The notes beneath the pieces are model-generated. The model searched no databases. It was not told the origin of the DNA and saw only the letters and a program-made list of their open reading frames with translations. A program made the translations under genes and the position numbers. Source: Micrococcales bacterium (GTDB taxonomy: Bacteria > Actinomycetota > Actinomycetes > Actinomycetales > Dermatophilaceae). Taken from it: DNA of 64,000 nt. Shown here in pieces: positions 28,874 through 38,079 of this stretch; position 1 is the first letter of the stretch; each line of letters starts with the position of its first letter. The DNA lies in contig JAJTBD010000015.1 in assembly GCA_021287075.1 (NCBI GenBank), positions 1 to 64,000 of the forward strand. Reading direction: 5' to 3'.

Positions 28874-29530
28874 TCAGTGGGTGTGCTCGCCCACCAGCGC
28901 ACGCAGCTCGTTGACCGCGGCGGCGGCGTCCTCGGCACCATAGACGGCTGACCCGGCGACGAACACGTCTGCGCCGGCCTCGGCGCACTGCTCGATGGTC
29001 TTTGCGGACACGCCGCCGTCGACCTGGATCCAGATCTCGCCGCCGTGCCGGCGCACGGCCTCGCGCACCTGGGCGACCTTGGGCATCTGGTCGGCCATGA
29101 AGGACTGCCCGCCGAAGCCGGGCTCGACGGTCATCACCAGGACCATGTCGAGCTCGGGCAGCAGCTCCTCATAGGGAGCGAAGTCGGTGCCCGGCTTGAC
29201 CGCCATGGCGGCGCGGGCGCCGGCGGCGCGGATGTCGCGGGCGACCTGGCGCGGGTCGCGGGCGGCCTCGACGTGGAAGGTGACCGAGTCGCCGCCGGCC
29301 TCGGCATACATCGGGGCCCACCGCTCCGGGTCCTCGATCATCAGGTGGCAGTCGAGCGGGATCGGGCTGACCCGGGCCAGGGCCTCGACCACCGGGAGGC
29401 CGAGGGTCAGGTTGGGCACGAAGTGGGCGTCCATGACGTCGACGTGGGCCCAGTCGGCATTGGCGATGCGGCCCAGCTCGCGCTCGAGGTTGGCGAAGTC
29501 GGCGGACAGGATGCTGGGTGAGATCTGCAC
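28874..29530 (-). CDS. rpe: Ribulose-phosphate 3-epimerase
   Basis: This 218-residue TIM-barrel enzyme interconverts ribulose-5-phosphate and xylulose-5-phosphate. Signatures are [13 protein letters not shown], the metal-binding [40 protein letters not shown] and the phosphate site [13 protein letters not shown] with VAGSAVYG. The GTG at 29530 has TAGGGT ending 7 nt upstream. It follows rsmB with a 10-bp gap and is the last intact gene of the def-fmt-rsmB-rpe series. Confidence 0.96.
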   Translation of the reverse strand: MQISPSILSADFANLERELGRIANADWAHVDVMDAHFVPNLTLGLPVVEALARVSPIPLDCHLMIEDPERWAPMYAEAGGDSVTFHVEAARDPRQVARDIRAAGARAAMAVKPGTDFAPYEELLPELDMVLVMTVEPGFGGQSFMADQMPKVAQVREAVRRHGGEIWIQVDGGVSAKTIEQCAEAGADVFVAGSAVYGAEDAAAAVNELRALVGEHTH

Positions 29531-29537
29531 GGGCACA

Positions 29538-29543
29538 ACCCTA
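29538..29543 (-). promoter_or_regulatory. -10-like TAGGGT, leaderless rpe
   Basis: TAGGGT overlaps the end of rsmB and ends 7 nt before the GTG of rpe, giving rpe a possible promoter of its own inside the operon. Confidence 0.4.
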
Positions 29544-31157
29544 TCGGCGACGCAGGATCGCGCAGTACATGCCGTCGGTGCCGTGCAGGTGCGGCCACAG
29601 CTGCACCGCCGGCCCGGGCCCGAGGTCACCGAGCCGGCCCTCGCTGGCCGCCTCGAACAGCGGCCGGGCGTCGACCTGCTCGACGTCGTCACGGCGCTTG
29701 AGCACGTCGGAGACGACCAGGCTGGTCTCGGCGAGATGGGGGCTGCACGTGGCATAGGCGATCAGCCCGCCGGGGCGGGTGGCCTCGATCGCGCTGTTGA
29801 GCAGCGCGCGCTGGAGTGGCCCGAGCTCGGCGAGGTCTGCGGTCGTGCGCCGCCAGCGCGCCTCCGGGCGTCGGCGCAGCGCGCCCAGACCGGTGCAGGG
29901 TGCGTCGACGAGCACCCGGTCGTATGCCGCGGGCTCGGCCTCCCCGATGTCGCGGCCGTCCCCGGTGCGCACCTCGATGCGGCCCGGTGCTGCTGCGATG
30001 GCCGCCCGCAGCGACTGCCGGACGAGATCGGTGCGGTGCTCGCTCACCTCGTTGGCGAGCAGATGGGCACCCTGCTGGGCGGCGAGCGCGGCCAGGAGCC
30101 CGGCCTTGCCGCCGGGACCCGCGCAGAGGTCGAGCCACCGCTCCGCGGCGTCGCCCTCGATGCCGGCGCTGGCGAGGGCCAGTGCGATGAGCTGGCTGCC
30201 CTCGTCCTGCACAGCCGCACGCCCCTCGCGCACGGCTGCGATAGCGCCTGGGTCACCGGCCTCGAGCAGCGCGGCGGTGGGGGCCAGCGGGCCCGGCGTG
30301 GCGCTGGCCTCCTCCAGCTCGTCCCGCGTCGCCAGACCCGGCCGGGCCACCAGGGTGACCCGCGGCGGGGCGTTGTCGGCGGCCAGGAGGTCTGCGAGGG
30401 ACCGGTCGACGGTCGCGGGGTCGGCCGCGCCGTGGCCGAGCAGCGCCTGCCGCATGGCCTTGACCACCCACTCAGGGTGCGACTCGCGCACAGCCAGGTC
30501 GGCAAGCCCGTCGCCGGGGGCCACCTCGGTCAGCCACTCCTCGAGCGGGCGTTCGCTGATCCGGCGCATCACCGCGTTGACGAAGCCCGCCGCACCCGCG
30601 CCGTTGACCTGGCGCGCCAGCGCGACGGTCTCGTCGGCGGCCGCATGGGCGGGGACGCGCATCCCGAGCAGCTGGTGGGCGCCGAGCCGGAGGGTGTCGA
30701 GGACGGCCCCGTCGATCTGGCCGACCGGACGCTGGGCAGCGCGCTCGATGATCGGGTCATAGCGCCCGCGCAGCCGGAGCGCCCCATAGACCAGCTCGGT
30801 CGCAAAGCCCGCGTCGCGACCGCGGACGCCCTTCTCGCGCAGCAGTTTTGGCAGTTCGAGATTGGCATAGGCGCCATCAGCGACACGGCGCATCACGGTG
30901 TATGCCGCGAGCCTCGCCGGGTCGGTGCGCCGGGCCCGCTCGCTCGGCCGCTGGCGCGAGTAGGCGCGACGGTCGTCGCCACGGCCCTCTCCGCGGGGAC
31001 CTCCACGACCCGCATCGCGGCCGCCATCTCGACCACCCCGCCGGTCCCGGCCGCCGCTGCCCTCGCCACCGGGCCGTCCCCCGGATCGACCGCCCGGACG
31101 ACCGCTGCCCCGGCCACCGCCGCCGCGGCCGCGGCCGCCAGCCTGCCCGGGGCTCAT
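29541..31157 (-). CDS. rsmB: 16S rRNA m5C967 methyltransferase, RsmB-like
   Basis: This 538-residue protein has an N-terminal NusB-like RNA-binding domain (about 80-220) and a Rossmann SAM methyltransferase domain. The SAM loop is [15 protein letters not shown], the catalytic Cys is in VDAPCTGLG (about 421), and the second Cys in YATCSPH (about 471). Residues 1-75 form an unusual Gly/Arg-rich extension with many GGR and RGG steps, likely disordered and RNA-binding. The ATG overlaps the fmt stop as ATGA. Alternative NOL1/NOP2 RNA m5C enzymes are possible, but the operon context favours RsmB. Confidence 0.93.
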   Translation of the reverse strand: MSPGQAGGRGRGGGGRGSGRPGGRSGGRPGGEGSGGRDRRGGRDGGRDAGRGGPRGEGRGDDRRAYSRQRPSERARRTDPARLAAYTVMRRVADGAYANLELPKLLREKGVRGRDAGFATELVYGALRLRGRYDPIIERAAQRPVGQIDGAVLDTLRLGAHQLLGMRVPAHAAADETVALARQVNGAGAAGFVNAVMRRISERPLEEWLTEVAPGDGLADLAVRESHPEWVVKAMRQALLGHGAADPATVDRSLADLLAADNAPPRVTLVARPGLATRDELEEASATPGPLAPTAALLEAGDPGAIAAVREGRAAVQDEGSQLIALALASAGIEGDAAERWLDLCAGPGGKAGLLAALAAQQGAHLLANEVSEHRTDLVRQSLRAAIAAAPGRIEVRTGDGRDIGEAEPAAYDRVLVDAPCTGLGALRRRPEARWRRTTADLAELGPLQRALLNSAIEATRPGGLIAYATCSPHLAETSLVVSDVLKRRDDVEQVDARPLFEAASEGRLGDLGPGPAVQLWPHLHGTDGMYCAILRRR

Positions 31158-32089
31158 GCGCCGAGCCGCTCGTCGTCGGCGGGCCGGACGCCTCGCGCCC
31201 AGTCGGCCGCTGGCATGGGCTTCTTGCCCTGGTGCCGCACCTCACCGAGCCGCACGGGTGCGCTGACGGTGCCGACGAGCACCTCCCGCTTGCCCGCCAG
31301 GACCTGGCCTGGTGCGAGGTCGATGCCGACACTGTCACCGGCGACCTCGAGAGGTCCGAGACCGAGTCGCTGTCCCCGGAAGGTCGTCCACGCGCCCGGT
31401 GCCGGAGTGCAGCCACGCACGAGGCGGTCGATGGCGAGCGCCGGTGTGCGCCAGTCGATCTCGGCGTCAGTGACCTCGAGCTTGGGGGCGTGGCTGATGC
31501 CCTCGCCAGGCTGCTCGACGGCCTCGACCGTGCCGTCCTCGATGCCGTCCAGGGTGTGCACGAGCAGGGACGCCCCCGCTTCGGCCAGCCGACCGAGGAG
31601 GTCACCCGAGGTGTCCCGCGGCTGGATCCGGTCGGTGAGGATGCCAAAGACCGGGCCGGTGTCGAGCCCTGCCTCGAGCCGGAAAGTCGACGCCCCGGTG
31701 AACTCGTCGCCGGCGATGAGGGCCCGCTGGACCGGCGCGGCGCCGCGCCACGCGGGCAGCAGTGAGAAGTGCAGGTTGACCCAGCCGTGGGCCGGGATGT
31801 CGAGGACGGCCTGCGGGATCAGCGCACCATAGGCGACCACCGGGCAGGCATCCGGCGCCAGCTCGGTCAGCCGGGCGATGAAGTCGGGCTCGCTGGGTCG
31901 GCCGGGGGTGAGCACCTCGATGCCGAGCTCCTCGGCGCGGGCCTTGACCGGCGAGGGGCTGAGGGTGCGCCCGCGGCCGACCCGGGCGTCGGGGCGGCTG
32001 ACAACGGCGACCACATCGTGCCTGGAGGCGACGAGGGCGTCGAGGGAGGGCAGGGCGACCTCGGGGGTGCCGGCGAAGACCAGACGCAT
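31154..32089 (-). CDS. fmt: Methionyl-tRNA formyltransferase
   Basis: This 311-residue enzyme formylates initiator Met-tRNA. It starts [20 protein letters not shown] and has the catalytic region [37 protein letters not shown], which includes the family's Asn-x-His-x-Ser-x-Leu-P-x-x-R-G pattern. A C-terminal OB-like domain follows. The ATG at 32089 has a purine-rich GGGGGA about 10 nt upstream; a GTG at 32095 overlapping the def stop as GTGA is an equally possible start. It acts with def in the same operon. Confidence 0.95.
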   Translation of the reverse strand: MRLVFAGTPEVALPSLDALVASRHDVVAVVSRPDARVGRGRTLSPSPVKARAEELGIEVLTPGRPSEPDFIARLTELAPDACPVVAYGALIPQAVLDIPAHGWVNLHFSLLPAWRGAAPVQRALIAGDEFTGASTFRLEAGLDTGPVFGILTDRIQPRDTSGDLLGRLAEAGASLLVHTLDGIEDGTVEAVEQPGEGISHAPKLEVTDAEIDWRTPALAIDRLVRGCTPAPGAWTTFRGQRLGLGPLEVAGDSVGIDLAPGQVLAGKREVLVGTVSAPVRLGEVRHQGKKPMPAADWARGVRPADDERLGA

Positions 32090-32091
32090 GC

Positions 32092-32640
32092 TCACATCCC
32101 CCGGCCGAAGGTCGCGTGCGGGCTGGCCTTGATCACGGGCCGGGAGGTGCCCGCGAAGTCGGCCTCGCGCACCAGCCGCATGGCCTCGCGGCGGGCATCC
32201 CGGTCGAGCCGGTCGATGAAGAGGATCCCGTCGAGGTGGTCGGTCTCGTGCTGGATGCACCGGGCGAGCAGCTCCGAGCCCTCCAGGGTGACCGGCTCGC
32301 CGTGCATGTCCCATCCGCGCGCAACGACCCGCATGGCCCGGCGCACGTCGAAGGTCAGGCCAGGGAAGGACAGGCAGCCCTCGGGGCCGCACTGCTCCTC
32401 GTCGACATCGAGGGTCAGGTCGGGGTTGACCAGGTGCCCGACGACACCGTCGACGTTGTAGGTGAAGACCCGCAGGCCCACGCCCGGCTGTGGCGCAGCC
32501 AGCCCGGCTCCGGGCGCGTCGAGCATGGTGTCGGTCAGGTCGGCGACCAGCCGCTCAAGCTCCTTGTCGAAGTCGACGACGGGCGCTGCCGGGGTGCGCA
32601 GGATGGGGTCGCCAAACAGGCGGATGCTCTGGACTGACAC
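32092..32640 (-). CDS. def: Peptide deformylase
   Basis: This 182-residue metalloenzyme removes the N-formyl group from nascent proteins. All three motifs are present: GAGLAAPQ (about 45), EGCLS with the metal Cys (about 89), and QHETDHLDG with two metal histidines and the catalytic Glu (about 130-138). The GTG at 32640 ([12 protein letters not shown]) was chosen because TACGAT ends exactly 6 nt upstream; the preceding in-frame GTG at 32643 adds one residue. The upstream -10 overlaps a GCGGCATAC word. It is followed by fmt. Confidence 0.95.
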   Translation of the reverse strand: MSVQSIRLFGDPILRTPAAPVVDFDKELERLVADLTDTMLDAPGAGLAAPQPGVGLRVFTYNVDGVVGHLVNPDLTLDVDEEQCGPEGCLSFPGLTFDVRRAMRVVARGWDMHGEPVTLEGSELLARCIQHETDHLDGILFIDRLDRDARREAMRLVREADFAGTSRPVIKASPHATFGRGM

Positions 32641-32646
32641 CACGAC

Positions 32647-32652
32647 ATCGTA
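32647..32652 (-). promoter_or_regulatory. -10-like TACGAT, leaderless def
   Basis: TACGAT ends 6 nt before the GTG at 32640, and its TAC is also the end of a GCGGCATAC word. It would make def-fmt-rsmB independent of the pgs-like cassette upstream. Confidence 0.5.
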
Positions 32653-32685
32653 TGCCGCGTGCGCGGCCGCGTGGCCACGTCCCGG

Positions 32686-33555
32686 TCAGGAGCCGGGCTG
32701 GTCCAGTCCCGCGGTGATCGCCTCCACGACCGTGGCGCGCCGGTCCTCGCTGGTCCGGATCCCCCGGGCGATCTCGATGTGCACGAAGTCCGCGCCGGCC
32801 GCCCGGGCGGCCCGGCCCTGGATGTTCTTGGTGGCGGCAAGCGCCTGGCAGGCGGAGCCGTCGTAGACACACACGTCAAAGCCCTTGTGCCGCAGGGCTT
32901 CTGCGAGGCTGCGCACCGGTGTTGTGACGTCCTTGGTGCCGGAGGAGACGACCACGTCCCTGAGGTTCTCCTCGTGGTTGTCCTGGTCGAAGCCGTGGAC
33001 CTGGACGATCGTGGTCTGCGTGCTGGCGAGGGCAGCGGACACCTCCGCGAACGGGGTGGTCGCGTTGTGGGCGACGTCCGCAGCACGCCGCCCTGCGCTG
33101 CGGTCGGCGCCAGCCACGAGCAGCGCCCGGGCCTTCGTCGAGGCGAAGAGCCCGACACCGATGACCTCGCTGGCCTCGTCGGCCCGGGGATGGGGCACCT
33201 CGATGACGAGGTCCCGCGCACCCGGCCGCACGGCATACAGCCCCCAGCCGCGGGACAGCGCTGTCTCTGTCAGCACGGTCACACCGGCGTCGTCGGTGAC
33301 CTGGCGGGCGGCGAACCCGCTGGGGACCGGACCCCGACCGTGAGTGGACCAGCGCCGGACATCCCGGGCGATCTCACGCCGCTCGGCACCCGAGGCCGCC
33401 TCGAAGCGGTCCCCCGGTCCGGGGCCGGCGTCGAGGGTTGCCGAGACCAGCGACGGCAGGCTGGCGGCGGCGCCGCCCCGCCCGTCCGGGAGGTCGCCAT
33501 GGCAGGCGGTCAGCGTCACAGCGACGCCGACCGCCAGGGCTGCGCCCGATCTCAC
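32686..33555 (-). CDS. Lipoprotein in pgs-like cassette, possible hydrolase
   Basis: This 289-residue protein has a signal peptide with lipobox LTAC (Cys18). The secreted part contains LVIEVPHPRADEASE, ADVAHNATTPFAEV, TTIVQVHGFDQDNHEENL, DVVVSSGT, CQALAATKNIQGR and FVHIEIARGIR. The regularly placed His, Glu and Asp residues suggest a metallohydrolase resembling N-formylglutamate amidohydrolase or poly-gamma-glutamate hydrolase types. That is an inference from appearance, and the family is not firmly recognised. It is not the usual PgsA/CapA. The GTG overlaps the preceding pgsC stop as GTGA, so it is translationally tied to the cassette. Confidence 0.7.
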   Translation of the reverse strand: MRSGAALAVGVAVTLTACHGDLPDGRGGAAASLPSLVSATLDAGPGPGDRFEAASGAERREIARDVRRWSTHGRGPVPSGFAARQVTDDAGVTVLTETALSRGWGLYAVRPGARDLVIEVPHPRADEASEVIGVGLFASTKARALLVAGADRSAGRRAADVAHNATTPFAEVSAALASTQTTIVQVHGFDQDNHEENLRDVVVSSGTKDVTTPVRSLAEALRHKGFDVCVYDGSACQALAATKNIQGRAARAAGADFVHIEIARGIRTSEDRRATVVEAITAGLDQPGS

Positions 33556-34564
33556 AGGAGACCGGCCGCGGTGGCGCCGGCCGCGATCAGGTTCATCACG
33601 GCATACACCCCGACACCGCACAGCGCGGCGCCCCACACCGTCTTCTCCCAGCCCTGGCGCTGGGCATCGTTGGCCAGCAGCGCCGGGACCATGAGGGTGA
33701 CGACCGTCAGGCCACGCCAGGGCACGAAGGTGCCGTCGGTGAGGTGGACGATGAGCAGCTCCGCCGACCACGTGACCAGGGAGGCGATCAGGACCATCGT
33801 GGCCAGCTTGCGGCGGCCGAAGAGGAGCAGGCGCGGCATGAGCCGTGCACCACGATCGTCCAGGTGACCACGCCGCAGACGAGGGCGAAGGCGATGTCCG
33901 GCCAGCGCGGGCCGACGAGCGCGAGATAGGCGCCGGTGATGAAGCCGCCGGTGCGCAGCCCGAGCTGGCTGAAGACCGCCATCCCGATGATGACGCTCGC
34001 CGCGGCCGCCACGATGAGCAGCTGACGGGGGAAGCCGAGGACCGACGCGAGCAGCGCGGCATCACCCTGCGGCGCGGCGTCGAGGAGCTGGAGCACCGAG
34101 ACCAGGACGTAGACGCACACACCGAGGATCAGCGTCGTCGCGACGATGGCCTGGAGGGTGCGCTTCGGTCCCTGCCGACCCATGTCGTGGGCGATGATTC
34201 CGGGCACGAGGAAGCCGATGCCAGTGAGGGCAAGGAACATGGGTGAGTAGGTACGCAGCAGTGCCGCGGCCACTGTGCCTAACATGATGAAGGCCAGACC
34301 GACCAGCACCTCGACCTCGAATTTCCTTCTGCCATAAAGGATCCGGTGACGCGGGAGCCACACATGGACGACGCCCCACGTGGCCAGACCGGCCAGCAGG
34401 GTGGTGACGATGAGCAGCGGGTGTGGCAGCGAGACAGCGAGATAGGCGGGCACGATCGCGCCGCCGGTGGTCAGCTGGACCTTCTCGTAGAAGAGCATGC
34501 TGACGACGACGCCGAGGACGATCGCCACCCGGATGACCTCGGGCGCATAGAGGTACTCACGCAT
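33552..34564 (-). pseudogene. pgsC: Double PgsC/CapC-like membrane protein, frameshifted
   Basis: The ATG at 34564 (GGAGGAG 5 nt upstream, 8-nt overlap with the pgsB stop) opens a complete PgsC-like module: VVSMLFYEKVQLTTGGAIVPAYLAV, RILYGRRKFEVEVLVG and GFLVPGIIAHDMGRQGPKRT. A second PgsC module follows in the same frame (SQLGLRTGGFITGAYLALVG, ending VVTWTIVVHG). Near 33840 the frame degenerates into Ser/Ala/Arg-rich sequence and stops at 33788. The rest of module two, PRLLLFGRRKLATMVL to VPALLANDAQRQGWEKT, continues in another frame from an ATG at 33839 to 33552. Joining the frames gives one protein of about 335 residues. It may instead be translated as two polypeptides. Confidence 0.75.
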
Positions 34565-35936
34565 GGCGCTCCTCCGTCACGGTGGCGGCGGGCAGGCCGA
34601 GGCGGCTCTGGGCCCGACGCATGCGGATGGTCGCGGCGGGTGCCCGCGAGGGGTCGCGCGACTCGGCGAGCTCGTCGACGACCTCGTCGCCGTCACGCTC
34701 CGCGAAGTAATGGATGAGCTTCTCCGCCTGCTCGGTGTGGATGTTGACCATGCCGATGAGCACGCCGCGCTCCCCCGGGACGAGGGCGGCGATGCGCTCG
34801 AGGATCTGCTCCAGCGACGGGGAGACGCTCTCGCCGAGGTTGGTGATCCGCTCGCGCGGGTAGCCGCCCGAGACCATCTGCGAGGTCACGCTGTCCTCGT
34901 AGGCCCCCATCGTGATGATGTGGTCGACAAAGGGGTTGATGTCCTTGGGCACCATCGTCGCGAAGAGCTCGGCGCGGCGGCCGCGGTCGGTGCGGTTGTT
35001 GAGGATGCCCACGACGGTGGCGTCCGGCGGGAAGGTCGCCGAGAGCTGCTCGAGGGTGAGGATGACGCTCTCGCGGTCGTTGGCGGCGAACATCGGGACC
35101 CAGGTGATCTGTTTCCCGAGAATGTCGTAGGTCTTCAGGCGCACGACGCCGACATCGGGGACCGACTTCCACATGCCCTCGACAGCGCGCTCGTGGCTGA
35201 TGCCGAGGTAGTCGGCGATCGCCAGGCCGATGGCCACGTTGGACTTGAACTGGAGGTAGTCGAAGCCGCGCATGTCCTCGTCGGACACGCTCGAGGCGTC
35301 GGCATAGACCATCCTGCTGCCCCGGGCCTCAGCGTTGCGGCGCAGCCGCTCCCGCAGGTGCGGACGGTCCTCAGCGGTGATGAGGATGCCCCCATGCGGG
35401 ATGGTCACCGACATCGAGTCGGCGATCTCCTCGAGGGTCTCCCCCATCTCCTCCTGGTGGTCCTCACGGACGTTGGTGATGACGGTGATGTCGGAGCGGA
35501 CCATGTAGTCCTGGCTGTACTGCTGGTAGAGCGGCCGCACGGCCATGCACTCGATGACGAGGGCCTCGACGTCCTGGCGGACGTGCTCCTTGACGATGTC
35601 GATCTGCTCGTTGATCGTCGCGGCGCCGAGGCGCCGGATGGGGGTCTCCTCACCCTGCGGCCCGATGACGCGAGCCGCCGATCCGGTCGTCTTCGCCACG
35701 GTGACGAAGCCGCCCTCGCGCAGCACCCCCGCGACCAGCCGGGTGACCGAGCTCTTGCCCCGGATCCCGTTGACGTGCACGCGCACGTCGAGCTGGTCCA
35801 GCTCGGTCGGGACGACTGACCTCAGGGCGCGCGCGAGAGCCCAGAGGCCATTAGTGGTGGGAATTCGCCCCGGATTCCCACCACTAATGGCCTCTCGCCT
35901 TTGCGGGAGCCGGTATGCCGCGGCACGGCGGGCCAT
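34557..35936 (-). CDS. pgsB: PgsB/CapB-like poly-gamma-glutamate synthase
   Basis: This protein resembles the ATP-dependent amide ligase PgsB of Mur-ligase type, which polymerises glutamate at the membrane. Diagnostic parts are VRVHVNGIRGKSSVTRLVAG with the P-loop (about 51-70), KTTGSAARVIG, VIECMAVRPLYQQYSQ, ITVITNVREDHQEEMGETL and VVGILNNRTDRGRRAELFA. The start is unclear. The ATG at 35936 gives 459 residues but reads through a 22-bp-arm palindrome, and the N-terminal membrane helix of Bacillus PgsB is absent; a GTG at 35786 would remove the linker. The 8-nt overlap with pgsC shows coupling. Polymer identity is inferred. Confidence 0.88.
   Translation of the reverse strand: MARRAAAYRLPQRREAISGGNPGRIPTTNGLWALARALRSVVPTELDQLDVRVHVNGIRGKSSVTRLVAGVLREGGFVTVAKTTGSAARVIGPQGEETPIRRLGAATINEQIDIVKEHVRQDVEALVIECMAVRPLYQQYSQDYMVRSDITVITNVREDHQEEMGETLEEIADSMSVTIPHGGILITAEDRPHLRERLRRNAEARGSRMVYADASSVSDEDMRGFDYLQFKSNVAIGLAIADYLGISHERAVEGMWKSVPDVGVVRLKTYDILGKQITWVPMFAANDRESVILTLEQLSATFPPDATVVGILNNRTDRGRRAELFATMVPKDINPFVDHIITMGAYEDSVTSQMVSGGYPRERITNLGESVSPSLEQILERIAALVPGERGVLIGMVNIHTEQAEKLIHYFAERDGDEVVDELAESRDPSRAPAATIRMRRAQSRLGLPAATVTEERHA
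35843..35895. repeat. 22-bp-arm palindrome at the pgsB 5' end
   Basis: Perfect arms at 35843-35864 and 35874-35895, containing GGCCATTAGTGGTGGGAAT and its complement, flank a 9-nt loop TCGCCCCGG. The element lies between the priA stop and the first PgsB-like residues, so it is probably an intergenic terminator-like repeat onto which the pgsB frame extends by chance. Confidence 0.75.
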
Positions 35937-35944
35937 GTGCGAAG

Positions 35945-35999
35945 GATCCTGCGCAGATGAGCGCTTCACCGCGGATCCAGCGGACACGCGCGCAGGATC
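35945..35999 (-). terminator. Inverted repeat after priA
   Basis: GATCCTGCGC (35945-35954) and GCGCAGGATC (35990-35999) form a 10-bp stem with a 35-nt loop starting 28 bp beyond the priA stop. It may end the mihF-to-priA transcript. Confidence 0.4.
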
Positions 36000-36027
36000 T
36001 GTGCCGCGTGGTCGTCGAGGCCCTCCG

Positions 36028-38031
36028 TCACATGCCGGGGTCGGGCGGGTCCATCCGCACACCGATGGGCGTGGCCTCCCGGTGGGCGCTGCGGGCGCCG
36101 CGCAGGGCTCGCAGCGCGGCTGCCAGCTCGGCTCGCCGCTCCAGGGGCACCCGCGCGACGAGCCGGGCCGATCCGTCGCCGACGGTGACGGGCCCGAGGA
36201 GCTCGAGCTCGGCCAGCGGCGGCTCCGCCAGGACCGACTCCAGGGCCTGGCGCTCGCCGGTGAGCAGCGCCACCGTGGCGGCCGGGGGCAGGGCCAGCGC
36301 CTGCCGGTCGGCCAGCTCGCGCCCGGCGAACCAGGCCGGGTCCCATCGGACCAGGGCCTCCACGGCCGGCACCGAGGTGTGGACCGGCGCACCGCACAGC
36401 ACCATCCGACCGCCCTCGGCCCACCCCCGGGTGAGCAGGCCCGCGAGCAGCCAGCGTCGCAGCGCCTCCTCCCCCGCAGTCAGCACGGGCCGGTCCAGGC
36501 TGGCCCAGGCATCGAGCAGCAGCGTCGCGTGGTAGCCGCCCGCGGCGACCGGCTCGGCACCAGGCGTGGCGATCACGAGCGCCGGTGTTGCCTCGACCCG
36601 CTCGAGCACCGCCCCGCTGCCGGAGGTGAGGACCGGCACCCCTGGGAAGGCCCGGCCCAGCTCCTCCGCGGTGCGGCGGGCCCCGACCGTGGAGGAGCGC
36701 CACCGGGTCGCACCGCACTCGCGGCAGGAGAAGTCACGGGCCACCAGCCCGCACCACCGGCACTCCGGCGGCGCCCCGGGCCCGCGCAGCAGGAGCCGGC
36801 CGCCGCAGCGCGGGCAATGGGCCGGCGCACGGCACTGCTGACAGGAGATCGAGGGGAGATAGCCGCGGCGCGGGACCTGCACGAGGACCGGGCCGGTCAG
36901 CAGCGCCTCGCGCGCCAGCCGCCAGGCGACGCTCGGCAGGTGGGCCGTGGCGGCCATCGCGTCGTCCTCGAGGTCACGGCCCTCCCCGGCCACCTGCACC
37001 CGCGGGACAGCACCCCGGAGCCGACCGGGCGGCAGGGCGATCGAGTGGACCGCCCCCTCCTGGCGCCAGCGCTCGATGCTGGCGGTGCGGGTGGGGCCCC
37101 CGACGACGAGCGCGGCACCGGCCTGCTCGGCCCGGATGCGCAGCACCTCGCGCACATGCGGATAGGGCGCGCGCGGCTCCCCGTGGAGGTCGTCGCCGTC
37201 GTCCCACCACAGCACCAGGCCGAGGTCGTGCACGGGGGCGAATGCCGCGGCCCGGGTGCCGACGACGACCGGCACGTGTCCGCGCAGCGCCTTGAGCCAG
37301 GCGGTGTAGCGCGCCTGCGGCCCCTGGTCTGCCGTCAGCCGGACGTGCCGACCGGGCCCCAGGGCAGCGGTCAGGCTCGCGTCGAGCCGCCCGACGTCAC
37401 GGTGGTCCGGGACCACCACCACCGCGCCGCGGCCGGAGCGCACCGTGGCGTGGACCGCCTCGGCGATCGCGTCGGGCCAGTCGAGACCATCGGGACCCGG
37501 CGGCACGGCCAGCCACTCGGCCCAGGGCGACTCGCCCGCAGCGAGCCGGGTCACAAAGGCCGGGCCCGCGGCATACCGCTCCCAGGCGCTCGTCTCCGGC
37601 ACGGGCGGCAGCTCGGGCGGCTCGGGCGCCTCGGCTGGCAGGGCCCGTTCGGCCGTCGCGTGGCGGGGCGGGATCGCCAGCCGCAGCACATCGCCCACGG
37701 TGCCGGCATAGCGCTCGGCGACCCGCTCGGCGAGCGCGAGGGTGGCCTCGGTCAGCACCGGCTCGGGCGAGACGACCCGGCGGATCGGCGCCAGTCGGCC
37801 CTCGTGGGTGGTGGAGTCGGCGACGGCGGCGACATAGCCGGCCAGGTCGCGCCCCGCGAAGCGCACCCGGACCCGCACCCCGGGACTGACCTCGGCGACG
37901 AGGTCGTCGGGGATGGCGTAGTCGAAGGGGCGGTCGAGATGGGCCAGCCCGGTGTCGACCAGCACCCGGGCGACCCGGACCGGCGCCGGGCCGGCGCTCA
38001 CCCCCAGGGGCAGCGGCTCGGGCTCGGTCAT
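36028..38031 (-). CDS. priA: Primosomal protein PriA, actinobacterial form
   Basis: This 667-residue protein has the PriA N-terminal 3'-DNA-binding domain (ARVLVDTGLAHLDRPFDYAIP), a helicase-like core and a zinc-binding insertion with CQQCRAPAHCPRCGG and CRWCGLVARDFSCRECG. The usual Walker A GKT is not seen; the equivalent region reads AVVVVPDHRDVGRLD, and the Walker B DEEH is replaced by VLWWDDGDDLH. Such degenerate PriA proteins are typical of actinobacteria and are thought to act without helicase activity. The ATG at 38031 has AGGGA 6 nt upstream. It follows metK with a terminator-like hairpin between. Confidence 0.93.
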   Translation of the reverse strand: MTEPEPLPLGVSAGPAPVRVARVLVDTGLAHLDRPFDYAIPDDLVAEVSPGVRVRVRFAGRDLAGYVAAVADSTTHEGRLAPIRRVVSPEPVLTEATLALAERVAERYAGTVGDVLRLAIPPRHATAERALPAEAPEPPELPPVPETSAWERYAAGPAFVTRLAAGESPWAEWLAVPPGPDGLDWPDAIAEAVHATVRSGRGAVVVVPDHRDVGRLDASLTAALGPGRHVRLTADQGPQARYTAWLKALRGHVPVVVGTRAAAFAPVHDLGLVLWWDDGDDLHGEPRAPYPHVREVLRIRAEQAGAALVVGGPTRTASIERWRQEGAVHSIALPPGRLRGAVPRVQVAGEGRDLEDDAMAATAHLPSVAWRLAREALLTGPVLVQVPRRGYLPSISCQQCRAPAHCPRCGGRLLLRGPGAPPECRWCGLVARDFSCRECGATRWRSSTVGARRTAEELGRAFPGVPVLTSGSGAVLERVEATPALVIATPGAEPVAAGGYHATLLLDAWASLDRPVLTAGEEALRRWLLAGLLTRGWAEGGRMVLCGAPVHTSVPAVEALVRWDPAWFAGRELADRQALALPPAATVALLTGERQALESVLAEPPLAELELLGPVTVGDGSARLVARVPLERRAELAAALRALRGARSAHREATPIGVRMDPPDPGM

Positions 38032-38079
38032 GGGATATCCCTATCGCATCGCGCCGACAGGCGTCGGCACCGGGACATG

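Noticed and set aside
36028..38031. Missing Walker A and B motifs in PriA as evidence of a pseudogene
   Set aside because: The frame is intact, the zinc cysteines are all present, and loss of helicase motifs is a known feature of actinobacterial PriA.
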